Shown piece by piece: positions 52,053 to 59,986 of a stretch of DNA of 64,000 nucleotides (position 1 is the first letter of the stretch; each line of letters begins with the position of its first letter). Under the pieces are notes generated by a model. It was not told where the DNA came from and ran no database searches. It saw only the letters and a program-made list of their open reading frames with translations. The position numbers were made by a program, and so were the translations under genes. The DNA comes from M2408 sp046303515. GTDB taxonomy: Bacteria > Bacteroidota > Bacteroidia > Flavobacteriales_D > Crocinitomicaceae. The DNA lies in assembly GCA_046303515.1 (NCBI GenBank), contig JBKCGI010000217.1, positions 20,481 through 84,480 of the forward strand, read 5' to 3'.

Positions 52053-53714
52053 TTAATTAAACTTGATTGATTTGGCAGGACTAATGCGAGAAATAACCAA
52101 AGAAGGTATCAACATGGCCAAGAGGCATACTACTAAAGTTAATAAATTGACAAACAAAATAGTTGAAAAATTCAATTCAATAGGAACCGAACTGAGGTAA
52201 TAAACTTTAGGATTTAGTGGAATAATTTTGAAATATTCTTGAAGTAAACATAGGGTAATTCCTATTAAATTCCCCCAAAACATTCCTCGTAAAATCAAAT
52301 ACCCAACTTGAATTAAAAATATTTTTCGAATCGTCCAGTTAGTTGCACCCATCGCTTTCATTAAACCAATAAATGGTGTTTTAATTAAAATCATAACCAG
52401 CATTGCAGAACCCATGTTGATAATTCCAATTACAAGCATCAGAATAATTATAATATAAACATTGATATCTAAAAAGGATAGCCAAACAAAAATTTCTTCT
52501 TGATTTTCTTTGATACTTGTCAACCTTAAATCTTGTTCAGCATTGGAATGATTGAAATTAATCATTTTTTTAAGCTTCTCAGTATTTTCGTCAAAATTAT
52601 CCCAGGATTTAAAATTGATTTCGAAGGCACCGATGTAATTTCGGTAACTTCCAAGTCCATCCTTTTTTTCAAAAACCACTTTTCGTTCTGGAATAAAAAT
52701 TTCGTATTTCATCCCATCGTCAGATAAGTATTTTTTCTTGACCGTCTTGTCAGGATTTAAAGTGATTGGATAATTTTCTGATGAATTTTTTTTAATTTTC
52801 ACACTTAAGTACGCTGTATCTGGTATGGAAGTTTCTTCTCCTCTACCATCAATAAACATCCAATAATCTGAGATAATAACTCTGAAAACAGTATCTTTAG
52901 TTGGGTACCACGAAAAACCAGCGTATGTTGAAAAACCTTTACCAAAATCGTAGCGGTAATTTCCGTTCCCACCAATGGCATCAGCTTTAACAATTAAATA
53001 ACCATTGCTTAAAGTATCTAAAATATTGATCGACGCTTTTATTCCCCAGTCATTTAATTCTTGAATGTGTTTGATATCAGCAATTACAATTTTCTTGTCA
53101 AAATCTTCCATTCCAGTTTCAAATATTCCTGCAATTCTAAAATTTCTCCTAACAGGTTGATTTTTAACAAAAAAAGTTCGAGCTGTATCGCCAACTTTGT
53201 AATTCAAATCTTCAGCAATTCTTTTGGAGATTAAAATGTCGTCGGATAGCTCATTTTCTGTGTAACTAGGAACTTTTCCTGCAACTAAATTTTCTTTAAA
53301 AAAACTAAAATCATATTGATTGTTTACACCTTTTACAATAATGCTTTGTATTTCTTGACTTTTAGACTTACTTTTGTCAGTCTGAAAAATAGCCGGTTTG
53401 TACGCAATCGCTTGAATGTTTTTGACAAAGTTTTGATTAACAATGTCTTGTGTGAATTTTTGATCTTTTAAAATAGCTTCATTTTCAAAAAGTGAAGTAG
53501 AATTTGAAGAACTAACAAAGGCATGAGAACCAAATCCCAAAACCTTGTCGCTAACTTCATGTTGAAAGCCAATAACTACAGCAATCGTGATTAAGTTAAC
53601 CAAAACGGCTAAACAGATACTTAGAATTGAGATTTTTACAATAGGTCGAGATACTTTTTTTCCCGACACCTCATTTTTGAGATTTTTTAATGCTATGAAA
53701 AATTCGAATTTCAA
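52053..53714 (-). CDS. FtsX-like ABC transporter permease (LolC/E or MacB-type)
   Basis: The 553-residue protein has an N-terminal span (ISILSICLAVLVNLITIAVVIGFQ), a long periplasmic MacB-like domain of about 350 residues, and three C-terminal spans (VYIIIILMLVIGIINMGSAMLVMI, IGLMKAMGATNWTIRKIFLIQVGYLIL in parts, LLTLVVCLLAMLIPSL) with the FtsX signature MKAMGATNWTIRK. It is the second LolC/E-type permease in the window, with a larger periplasmic domain than the one at 36.3 kb. No ATPase gene is adjacent. Its start overlaps that of the divergent NamZ-like gene if the latter begins at 53695. Confidence 0.87.
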   Translation of the reverse strand: MKFEFFIALKNLKNEVSGKKVSRPIVKISILSICLAVLVNLITIAVVIGFQHEVSDKVLGFGSHAFVSSSNSTSLFENEAILKDQKFTQDIVNQNFVKNIQAIAYKPAIFQTDKSKSKSQEIQSIIVKGVNNQYDFSFFKENLVAGKVPSYTENELSDDILISKRIAEDLNYKVGDTARTFFVKNQPVRRNFRIAGIFETGMEDFDKKIVIADIKHIQELNDWGIKASINILDTLSNGYLIVKADAIGGNGNYRYDFGKGFSTYAGFSWYPTKDTVFRVIISDYWMFIDGRGEETSIPDTAYLSVKIKKNSSENYPITLNPDKTVKKKYLSDDGMKYEIFIPERKVVFEKKDGLGSYRNYIGAFEINFKSWDNFDENTEKLKKMINFNHSNAEQDLRLTSIKENQEEIFVWLSFLDINVYIIIILMLVIGIINMGSAMLVMILIKTPFIGLMKAMGATNWTIRKIFLIQVGYLILRGMFWGNLIGITLCLLQEYFKIIPLNPKVYYLSSVPIELNFSTILFVNLLTLVVCLLAMLIPSLVISRISPAKSIKFN

Positions 53715-55008
53715 TCAAATAAATTTTAAGGTGCGAAGGTACATAAACCTTTTGTGCTTGAAAAGTTTTTTATTGATTTTCCTCGCTTCTTGTGGTTTAA
53801 AAAATCCTTTCGCTAAAAAACCTACGGAAAGTAAGGAAGTTGAAAGTCATGTAATTAAGGAAGTTAAACCTGAAATTGAAGAATATCAAGGTGAACGAAT
53901 GAAGATTTTACCTATTCAATTGGGTAATGAACGCATGAATTTGTATCTTGATTCTTTAAAAGGAAAACGAGTTGCAATAGTTGGAAATCAAACTTCCATG
54001 ATTAAAAACACGCATTTGGTTGATACTTTATTATCTCTTGGAATCACTATTCAGAAAGTTTTTTCTCCAGAACATGGTTTCAGAGGAAATGCTGATGCTG
54101 GTGAAAAAGTTTACAGTGGAATTGATCCAAAAACAGGAATTCCCTTGATTTCTTTGTACGGAAACAATAAAAAGCCAAAACCATCTCAATTGGCTGATGT
54201 GGATATTGTGTTGTTTGATGTTCAAGATGTTGGGGTGCGTTTTTATACCTATATTTCCACCTTACATTATGTAATGGAAGCTTGTGCTGAGAATAAAAAA
54301 CCCTTAATTGTATTAGACAAACCAAATCCGAATACGCATTATGTTGATGGTCCAATTCGGGAACCACGACATAAATCTTTCATAGGAATGCATCCTGTGC
54401 CGATTGTTTATGGAATGACCATTGGCGAATACGCTTTGATGATTAACGGAGAAGGATGGTTGAGCGACAGCATTCAATGTAATTTGAATGTCGTTACCTG
54501 CAAAAATTACAACCGTAAAATGAATTATAAAATTACGGTGCAACCAAGTCCTAATTTAAAATCTGATATTTCAATTTCCTTGTACCCAAGTTTGTGTTTT
54601 TTTGAAGCAACAACTGTGAGTGTTGGTCGTGGAACGGAACGTCCATTCGAAATGTTTGGTCACCCATTATTTCCAGCTGACTTAGGTTTTAATTTCACAC
54701 CTGTTTCAAATGTTGGCGCTAAAAATCCACTATGGGAAAATAAAGTTTGCAGTGGTCTAGATTTGGCTGACCATGCGAAAAAACACATGTATGACATCAA
54801 TCTGAATTGGTTGATAGATGCCAAAAGATATTTAGGAGATACAGTAGAATTTATCAACCAGCCACATTTTTTTGACCGTCTAGCAGGGACTTCTGAATTG
54901 CGCAGACAATTGTATGAAGGTTGGTCGGCGAAAGAAATTCGTCATACTTGGAGACCAGGTATTCAAGAGTTTCGCAAAAAGAGAGCGAAGTATTTGTTGT
55001 ATGAATGA
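53695..55008 (+). CDS. DUF1343 (NamZ-like exo-N-acetylmuramidase) lipoprotein
   Basis: A lipoprotein signal with lipobox FLASC (SFLLIFLASCGLKN) is followed by the DUF1343 domain: GKRVAIVGNQTSM, FSPEHGFRGNADAGEKV, SLYGNNKKPKP, FDVQDVGVRFYTYISTLHYVM in parts, DRPNP-like LDKPNPNTHYVDGP, and SVGRGTERPFEMFG. NamZ of Bacillus removes terminal N-acetylmuramic acid from peptidoglycan fragments, so a cell-wall recycling role is likely. Starts are uncertain: ATG 53695 (437 residues) overlaps the divergent permease start by 20 bp, whereas GTG 53731 avoids the overlap and also leaves the signal intact. The further upstream frame to 53587 is antisense to the permease. Confidence 0.88.
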   Translation: MKNSNFNQINFKVRRYINLLCLKSFLLIFLASCGLKNPFAKKPTESKEVESHVIKEVKPEIEEYQGERMKILPIQLGNERMNLYLDSLKGKRVAIVGNQTSMIKNTHLVDTLLSLGITIQKVFSPEHGFRGNADAGEKVYSGIDPKTGIPLISLYGNNKKPKPSQLADVDIVLFDVQDVGVRFYTYISTLHYVMEACAENKKPLIVLDKPNPNTHYVDGPIREPRHKSFIGMHPVPIVYGMTIGEYALMINGEGWLSDSIQCNLNVVTCKNYNRKMNYKITVQPSPNLKSDISISLYPSLCFFEATTVSVGRGTERPFEMFGHPLFPADLGFNFTPVSNVGAKNPLWENKVCSGLDLADHAKKHMYDINLNWLIDAKRYLGDTVEFINQPHFFDRLAGTSELRRQLYEGWSAKEIRHTWRPGIQEFRKKRAKYLLYE

Positions 55009-55020
55009 TTTTCTTTAGCA

Positions 55021-55395
55021 ATGAAAAAAGTCATCCGATTCCAAAAAACTTATTTTCTATTAACAATAATTCTATTGGGGATTGAATTTCTAATTGGAAT
55101 TTATGTTCATGATTCTTTTATCAGACCTTTTGTTGGAGATTATTTGGTCGTGATTTTGATTTATTGTTTTCTTTTGACTTTTTTTAATTGGAATAAAACA
55201 AAAACAGCCTTTGGAGTATTGCTTTTTTCCTTTCTTATTGAGTTTTTACAATACTTTAATTTGGTTTCGATTTTAGGTTTGGAAAAATATACCATTGCAC
55301 GGATTGTGATTGGAACATCTTTTTCGGTTTATGATTTAGTATGTTATTTTTTGGGAATTTTGACTGTTTTGTTACTTGAGAAGAGATTAACTTAA
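55021..55395 (+). CDS. DUF2809 membrane protein
   Basis: The 124-residue protein has four predicted spans and the DUF2809 pattern: a first span, FVGDYLVVILIYCFLLTFF, FSFLIEFLQYFNLVSILGL, and a last part SVYDLVCYFLGILTVLLL. The conserved RPFVGDYLVV and IEFLQ features are all present. It begins 12 bp after the NamZ-like gene and is likely in the same operon. It is an inner-membrane protein of unknown function. Confidence 0.85.
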   Translation: MKKVIRFQKTYFLLTIILLGIEFLIGIYVHDSFIRPFVGDYLVVILIYCFLLTFFNWNKTKTAFGVLLFSFLIEFLQYFNLVSILGLEKYTIARIVIGTSFSVYDLVCYFLGILTVLLLEKRLT

Positions 55396-55574
55396 AAATC
55401 TAAAAATCCTTTACAACAATCAAATCCTCGCGCGGGCGGAGTTTGACTAGCTTTGTGAAACAGCTTGTAAAAATGAAATTGACTTTTGATTTCGATTTTA
55501 TGAGAACATCAAAAGACTAGTGAATTAAAGAGCTGGAAGAAAACTAGTGAACACAGACCGAAAAACGCGCAGAA

Positions 55575-55594
55575 AAACTACTAACTACAAACTA
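55575..55594. repeat. ACTACTAACTACAAACTA repeat, copy 1
   Basis: AAACTACTAACTACAAACTA is identical to 62308-62327, and both copies lie just past the 3' end of a minus-strand gene. The upstream 180 bp also hold CTAGTGAA-type repeats. Confidence 0.75.
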
Positions 55595-55597
55595 ATC

Positions 55598-57484
55598 TCA
55601 CTTTTTCCTCCTTTTCTCCTCCAACCATTTCGGGATTTTCTTTTCAGGTGCGTCACCTAACAATTTTGCAGCTAGTTCTGGCTGATTGGCTTTCTGAAGT
55701 CTTTGTTTGATCCAATCGCGGTTTTCGCGTTTGTACCAGAAAAAGAAACGGTTTTGGTTCAATTTTTCTTCTTTTGTTTTTACCGTTTTGATTGGTTGCA
55801 AGGTGTAAGGATGAACTCCCGTATAATAAATCACTTCGGCCACGGTCATGGGTGTTGGGGTGAAATCTTGCACTTGTTCCAATTGAAATCCCATGTCTTT
55901 GGTTTCAGCAGCCAAATTCGCCATATCCACTTCCTCGCAACCCGGGTGAGAAGAAATAAAATATGGAATTAATTCTTGTTTCATGCCTACTTTTGCCGAA
56001 ATACGGTCGTATTTTTCCTTGAATTTGTGGAAATATTTAAACGAAGGTTTACGCATGACTTTCAATGTGGCGTCGGAAGTGTGCTCAGGAGCAACTTTCA
56101 ATCGTCCAGAAATATGGCGCGTAATCACTTGTTCGATGTATTCATCGTGATTACCATCTTCGTTGTTTTTATTGAAATCATCCACCAATAAATCGTAGCG
56201 AATTCCGGAACCAACAAAAGCTTTTTTGACCTTAGGATTAGCATCAACTTTGCGATACAATTCTGTCATCGGTTTGTGCGAAGTGTCTAAATTCGAACAA
56301 ATTACAGGGTGAATACAACTCGGACTAGAACAACGGTTGCAAATCGCTTCATCCTTGCCTTTCATTTTGTACATGTTTGCTGAAGGCCCGCCCAAATCAG
56401 AGATGTAACCTCTAAATTCTGGGTGATTTACCACCTCTTCCACTTCGTTTAAGATGGATTTTTCACTTCGAGAAGCGATAAATTTTCCTTGGTGAGCTGA
56501 AATTGTACAAAAACTGCATCCTCCAAAACAACCACGGTGCATGTTGATGGAGAATTTTATCATGTCGTAGGCTGGAATAGCACCACGTTTTTTGTATTTT
56601 GGATGAGGCAAACGCGTGTAAGGTAAATCAAAAGAACGGTCAATTTCGTCTTCCGTCATCGTTTTGTATGGCGGATTGATGACCAAAGTTTGATTTCCAA
56701 CATGTTGAATGATTCGATTTGCCTCCCATTTATTGGATTCCACTTCAACAACTTTAAAATTTGAAGCGTATTTAATTTTATCTTGTAAACAAACTTCATG
56801 ACTTGCCAATTCAACGGTTTCCCAAGCTTTATTTTTTGGTAAATCTTCAGCCTTATCTTGCAAAAAAGCAACTTGTTTTAAAGTTCTCAATGAAGTAAAT
56901 GGAACACCTTTTTTCACCAAACGCAACAATTCACGCAACGGTTGATCGCCCATTCCATAGACTAACATATCAGCTTTTGAATCCACTAAAATCGAGGGCA
57001 TCAATTTGTCTTTCCAGTAATCGTAATGGGTTACCCGACGCAAACTTGCTTCAATTCCGCCAATCAAAACTGGCACATCAGGATATAATTCTTTTAAAAT
57101 ATTGGAATAAACTATTGTGGCGTAATCAGGTCTGTAACCGGCTTCACCTCCAGGTGTATAAGCATCAGTTGAGCGTAAACGTTTGTTGGCTGTGTAATGA
57201 TTCACCATGGAATCCATGCAACCAGCAGTTACACCAAAAAAGTATTTTGGTTTACCGAATTTCTTGAAATCACGTAAATCGTCCTTCCAATTCGGTTGCG
57301 CTACAATGGCAATCTTAAAGCCTTCATCTTCAATAATTCGACCAATAACGGCCGTTCCAAATGCGGGATGATCAACATAGGCATCGCCCGAAAACAAGAC
57401 TACATCAATGTCTTCCCAACCGCGTTTTTCGGCTTCTTTTTTGGTAAGTGGCAACCAATCTGTTATCGGACGTTCTTCAAGCAT
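55598..57484 (-). CDS. YgiQ-family radical SAM protein
   Basis: The 628-residue protein starts with the YgiQ N-terminal domain (LPLTKKEAEKRGWEDIDVVLFSGDAYVDHPAFG in parts), a B12-binding-like region, and the radical SAM core with the 4Fe-4S triad CFGGCSFCTI (CxxxCxxC), SEKSILNEVEEV, SDLGGPSANMY, and an extra cysteine group (CNRCSSPSCIHPVIC). The C-terminal part has EKKIPKWLEEKRRKK. YgiQ proteins are widespread with an unknown reaction. The length and order fit. It stands alone with its own promoter between two unrelated genes. Confidence 0.94.
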   Translation of the reverse strand: MLEERPITDWLPLTKKEAEKRGWEDIDVVLFSGDAYVDHPAFGTAVIGRIIEDEGFKIAIVAQPNWKDDLRDFKKFGKPKYFFGVTAGCMDSMVNHYTANKRLRSTDAYTPGGEAGYRPDYATIVYSNILKELYPDVPVLIGGIEASLRRVTHYDYWKDKLMPSILVDSKADMLVYGMGDQPLRELLRLVKKGVPFTSLRTLKQVAFLQDKAEDLPKNKAWETVELASHEVCLQDKIKYASNFKVVEVESNKWEANRIIQHVGNQTLVINPPYKTMTEDEIDRSFDLPYTRLPHPKYKKRGAIPAYDMIKFSINMHRGCFGGCSFCTISAHQGKFIASRSEKSILNEVEEVVNHPEFRGYISDLGGPSANMYKMKGKDEAICNRCSSPSCIHPVICSNLDTSHKPMTELYRKVDANPKVKKAFVGSGIRYDLLVDDFNKNNEDGNHDEYIEQVITRHISGRLKVAPEHTSDATLKVMRKPSFKYFHKFKEKYDRISAKVGMKQELIPYFISSHPGCEEVDMANLAAETKDMGFQLEQVQDFTPTPMTVAEVIYYTGVHPYTLQPIKTVKTKEEKLNQNRFFFWYKRENRDWIKQRLQKANQPELAAKLLGDAPEKKIPKWLEEKRRKK

Positions 57485-57546
57485 GCTGCAAAATTACGTT
57501 AAAATGCTTGGAGAAAAAAATAATTGTGAAATTTGCTTGGTTTGTT

Positions 57547-57912
57547 TCACAAAGATAATAGCTGTAAAACAATTATAATTGTAAAAATCACGAACTGTGG
57601 TAGTGTAACATTAAAAATCTCACGGTGAAATATCAGCGCTATAATCAAGGCTACAACGAAATTTATCAAAACTAAACTCAAGGGAAAAAAACGTGCTATT
57701 CCAAGCAACGAAATAATGTTAAGTGCCACCAATAATTGTATTATTCCTGCTAATAAAATCACAAATCCTCCTTGATAAATCATAATTCTTAACGAACCAA
57801 TCATAATGGAGTCAGAGGTGATTTTCTTTAAATCTGGAATTTGTTTTTTCTCACCATAGATGAAATGTGCGATGCTGATGAGGATAAGAAGTATTGCGCT
57901 TGTGAGTGCCAT
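57547..57912 (-). CDS. Small four-span membrane protein, unknown
   Basis: The 121-residue protein has four hydrophobic segments (LTSAILLILISIAHFIYG, GGFVILLAGIIQLLVAL, PLSLVLINFVVALIIALIF, LPQFVIFTIIIVLQLLSL) joined by short loops. I do not recognise the family with certainty. It lies between the YgiQ gene and the PIN-antitoxin pair on the same strand; the 25-bp gap to the upstream PIN gene means it may be read through from the toxin-antitoxin promoter. Confidence 0.7.
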   Translation of the reverse strand: MALTSAILLILISIAHFIYGEKKQIPDLKKITSDSIMIGSLRIMIYQGGFVILLAGIIQLLVALNIISLLGIARFFPLSLVLINFVVALIIALIFHREIFNVTLPQFVIFTIIIVLQLLSL

Positions 57913-57937
57913 ATTAATTTGTTGGGTTATTTTGGTA

Positions 57938-58348
57938 TTAAAAGCTAAGTGCTTCCTCGGGAGTCATAACCAACAATTCACTCTTTTTAAAATCTTTTGG
58001 ATTTCGAGTAATGATAACATCTATTTTTTTGTTTGAAAGTGCTGAATAATATTGAATAGCATCTTCAAAATCTGAAAACTCCGAATAAAGAGATTTTTTG
58101 ATTTCTTTAGACGATACATCAAGAGTTTCAATTAATTCTTCTAAATCCTTTAGAATAGCAATAGTTGCTTTATGACTAATTTGTTTATTTAAAATGTAAT
58201 AAATTTTATTGTAAGATAAACTTGAAATATAAAGTTTAACCTTTTCTCTTTGCGCTTTTTCAAATAGTTCAGATGCCGAATCTGAAAAAGGTTTGCGATT
58301 TGCTAACACATCCAAAACAATATTGGTGTCTAAGAATATATGTTTCAC
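57938..58348 (-). CDS. PIN-domain toxin (VapC-like ribonuclease)
   Basis: The 136-residue protein has the PIN-domain acidic residues: Asp in FLDTNIVLDVLANRKPF, a Glu near SASELFE, and Asp in DFEDAIQYYSA, with the late IITRNPKDF (TRNxxDF) motif. These form a metal-dependent RNase site, as in VapC toxins. Its start overlaps the end of the DUF6364 antitoxin-like gene by four bases (ATGA), the classic antitoxin-toxin arrangement. The likely target is tRNA or rRNA in the cytosol; which one cannot be read. Confidence 0.9.
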   Translation of the reverse strand: MKHIFLDTNIVLDVLANRKPFSDSASELFEKAQREKVKLYISSLSYNKIYYILNKQISHKATIAILKDLEELIETLDVSSKEIKKSLYSEFSDFEDAIQYYSALSNKKIDVIITRNPKDFKKSELLVMTPEEALSF

Positions 58349-58605
58349 GAATTATGTTTTTTATTGATTTCTTCAGAAAGCGTTTTTTTATAATCGAAAT
58401 CTGTTGGCAAATCAACAACGCCAATTAATCTTTTGACACGTGGCGAAAGTTCCTTTTCGTTTTCTTCATTTGTTTTTGCATTCGAAACAAGTGCTTTTAA
58501 ATAGTTTTCAATTATTTCAGAAAGACTTCGCCCTTTATCTTGGGCGTAAGACTTTGCAGATTTAATAATATCTTGCTCAATTGTTAATGTTAATTTCGTT
58601 TGCAT
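58345..58605 (-). CDS. DUF6364 family antitoxin
   Basis: The 86-residue protein has the pattern KLTLTIEQDIIKSAKSYAQDKGRSLSEIIENYLKAL (in parts), which is a ribbon-helix-helix-like N-terminus of the DUF6364 family that pairs with PIN toxins in Bacteroidota. The second half (ELSPRVKRLIGVVDLPTDFDYKK) would wrap the toxin. It precedes and overlaps the PIN gene, so it is the antitoxin and probable autorepressor. An inverted repeat TACACGT / ACGTGTA overlaps its promoter and start codon. Confidence 0.88.
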   Translation of the reverse strand: MQTKLTLTIEQDIIKSAKSYAQDKGRSLSEIIENYLKALVSNAKTNEENEKELSPRVKRLIGVVDLPTDFDYKKTLSEEINKKHNS

Positions 58606-58637
58606 ACACGTGTGATTTACTCACAAAGATACGTGTA
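58605..58637. promoter_or_regulatory. Promoter and candidate autoregulatory operator of the toxin-antitoxin pair
   Basis: The 7-bp inverted repeat TACACGT (58605-58611) / ACGTGTA (58631-58637) brackets the minus-strand -7 box TATCTTTG (58631-58624). A dimeric antitoxin bound here would block the promoter. This is inference from the layout. Confidence 0.45.
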
Positions 58638-58696
58638 ATATTTTATTTTTCAAAATAATTTTATTTTTATTATTCATTTTTGATATTAATTCTCCT

Positions 58697-58704
58697 TAAA
58701 TTTG
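58697..58704 (+). promoter_or_regulatory. -7 box of the ferredoxin gene
   Basis: TAAATTTG matches TAnnTTTG. It lies over an in-frame upstream start at 58702, which supports translation from the ATG at 58720. Confidence 0.55.
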
Positions 58705-58719
58705 CCTAAAATTCAAATT

Positions 58720-59046
58720 ATGGCAGCAGATATTACCGTAACAATAATCGACAGAGAAGGCGTTTCGCACGAATTAGTAGCACCTACAGACATGGGAATG
58801 AACATCATGGAGTTGTGTAAATCCTACGAGTTACCAGTAAAAGGTGAATGTGGAGGTATGGCAATGTGCGCAACTTGTCAATGTTATTTGGAATCTGACA
58901 CGGAATTACACGAACAATCTGATGCAGAATTGGACATGTTGGATCAAGCATTTTTTGTCAAACCAAATTCACGCTTGGGTTGTCAAATTCATATTTCTGA
59001 TGAAATAGACGGAATCGTTTTACGCTTGGCTCCAGAAGCGGAGTAA
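58720..59046 (+). CDS. 2Fe-2S ferredoxin (adrenodoxin type)
   Basis: From the ATG at 58720 (MAADITVTIIDREG) the protein has 108 residues. The cluster ligands are the pattern CGGMAMCATCQC, i.e. the C-x5-C-x2-C spacing (in GECGGMAMCATC), with the fourth Cys in LGCQI, characteristic of adrenodoxin/ISC-type ferredoxins. It transfers single electrons, probably to iron-sulfur cluster assembly or a reductase. The NIMELCKSYELPVKGEC helix and strand fit. No isc genes lie next to it. The protein is acidic. Confidence 0.92.
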   Translation: MAADITVTIIDREGVSHELVAPTDMGMNIMELCKSYELPVKGECGGMAMCATCQCYLESDTELHEQSDAELDMLDQAFFVKPNSRLGCQIHISDEIDGIVLRLAPEAE

Positions 59047-59050
59047 TAAA

Positions 59051-59076
59051 GGAGGCTGAGCGGAGTCGAAGGCTCC
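59051..59076. repeat. GAGCGGAGTCGAAGG intergenic repeat
   Basis: GGAGGCTGAGCGGAGTCGAA, then GGCTCC, has GGAG / CTCC ends and is a version of the GCTGAGCGGAGTCGAAG repeat dispersed in Bacteroidota. It fills the 44-bp gap between the ferredoxin and methyltransferase genes. Confidence 0.6.
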
Positions 59077-59090
59077 CTTAATATAAAAAT

Positions 59091-59942
59091 ATGATTTTCA
59101 ACAGAATATATACCGAATTTTGGTCAGACTACGAACTCATCGACGCTGGTGGGGGAAAGAAGTTGGAGCGTTTTGGAGAAATCATCACGATTCGACCAGA
59201 GTTACAAGCCTATTTTAAATCCGAAAAATCTTTTGACGAATGGGATAAAATGGCCCATGCGAGTTTTGTTGAAAACAAAGGTAGAAATGGGAAATGGAAA
59301 TTTCATAAAGCTGTTTCTCCAACTTGGAACATTGAAGTTTTAGACTTAAAAATCAAATTAGAGTTCACACAATTCAAACATGTAGGGATTTTTCCGGAAC
59401 AATTTGATAACTGGAATTTACTACGTAATAGCTTACGTTCTGGTGAAAAGTTCCTAAATTTATTTGCCTATACTGGAGTTGCTTCTTTAGTTGCAAAAGC
59501 GAGTGGAGCGGTGGTTACCCATGTCGATGCTGTGAAACAATTGGTTTCTTGGTCGAAAGAAAACATGGAATTGAGTGAATTGGAAGACATTCGTTGGATT
59601 GTTGATGATGCCTTGAAATTCGCACAAAAAGAAGTTAAACGTGGAAACACCTACAAAGGTATCATCATGGATCCTCCCGCTTTCGGTTTGGGAGCAAAAG
59701 GTGAAAAATGGATTCTTGAACAGCGTTTACCAGAATTGTTGGACGCAGCAAATTTACTTTTGGAAAAGGATGGTTTTTTGATTGTCAATACTTATTCTCC
59801 AAAAATTACGGCAGAGCATTTGTACCAATTGTCCAAAAAAGCGTTTCCTAAAAGAAAAGTGGAAGTTCAGGAATTGTGGATGAAATCTAACACAGACAAG
59901 GATTTGTATTTTGGGAATGTTCTTAGAATTAGTAGTTTTTAG
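59091..59942 (+). CDS. Class I SAM-dependent methyltransferase, RlmI/COG1092-like
   Basis: The 283-residue protein has the catalytic domain of the RlmI/YccW group: FPEQFDNWNLLRNSL, motif I LNLFAYTGVASLVAKASGA, VTHVDAVKQLVSWSKENM, and the DPPAFG catalytic motif (IIMDPPAFGLGAKG), followed by LLEKDGFLIVNTYSP. The N-terminal PUA domain of full RlmI is absent; instead a short beta segment (ELIDAGGGKKLERFG) is present. Family members methylate cytosine in 23S rRNA. The exact base is not known. The stop overlaps the start of a tandem TTAGTTAGGAGTAA repeat. Confidence 0.88.
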   Translation: MIFNRIYTEFWSDYELIDAGGGKKLERFGEIITIRPELQAYFKSEKSFDEWDKMAHASFVENKGRNGKWKFHKAVSPTWNIEVLDLKIKLEFTQFKHVGIFPEQFDNWNLLRNSLRSGEKFLNLFAYTGVASLVAKASGAVVTHVDAVKQLVSWSKENMELSELEDIRWIVDDALKFAQKEVKRGNTYKGIIMDPPAFGLGAKGEKWILEQRLPELLDAANLLLEKDGFLIVNTYSPKITAEHLYQLSKKAFPKRKVEVQELWMKSNTDKDLYFGNVLRISSF

Positions 59943-59986
59943 TTAGGAGTAATTAGTTAGGAGTAATTAGTTAGGAGTTAGGAGTT
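59941..59986 (+). repeat. 14-bp tandem repeat with GGAG motifs ahead of a start codon
   Basis: The unit AGTTAGGAGTAATT occurs at 59941-59954 and 59955-59968, then partially at 59969-59978, followed by another TTAGGAGTT up to the ATG at 59987. It begins on the stop codon of the methyltransferase gene. Four Shine-Dalgarno-like AGGAG motifs result, in a phylum that rarely uses them. Confidence 0.85.

Noticed and set aside
53587..53694. Upstream extension of the NamZ-like gene
   Set aside because: That part is antisense to the start of the FtsX-like permease and would push the lipoprotein signal into the middle of the protein.
59941..59986. CRISPR-like array
   Set aside because: The units are directly adjacent 14-bp repeats without spacers, and no cas genes are present anywhere in the window.
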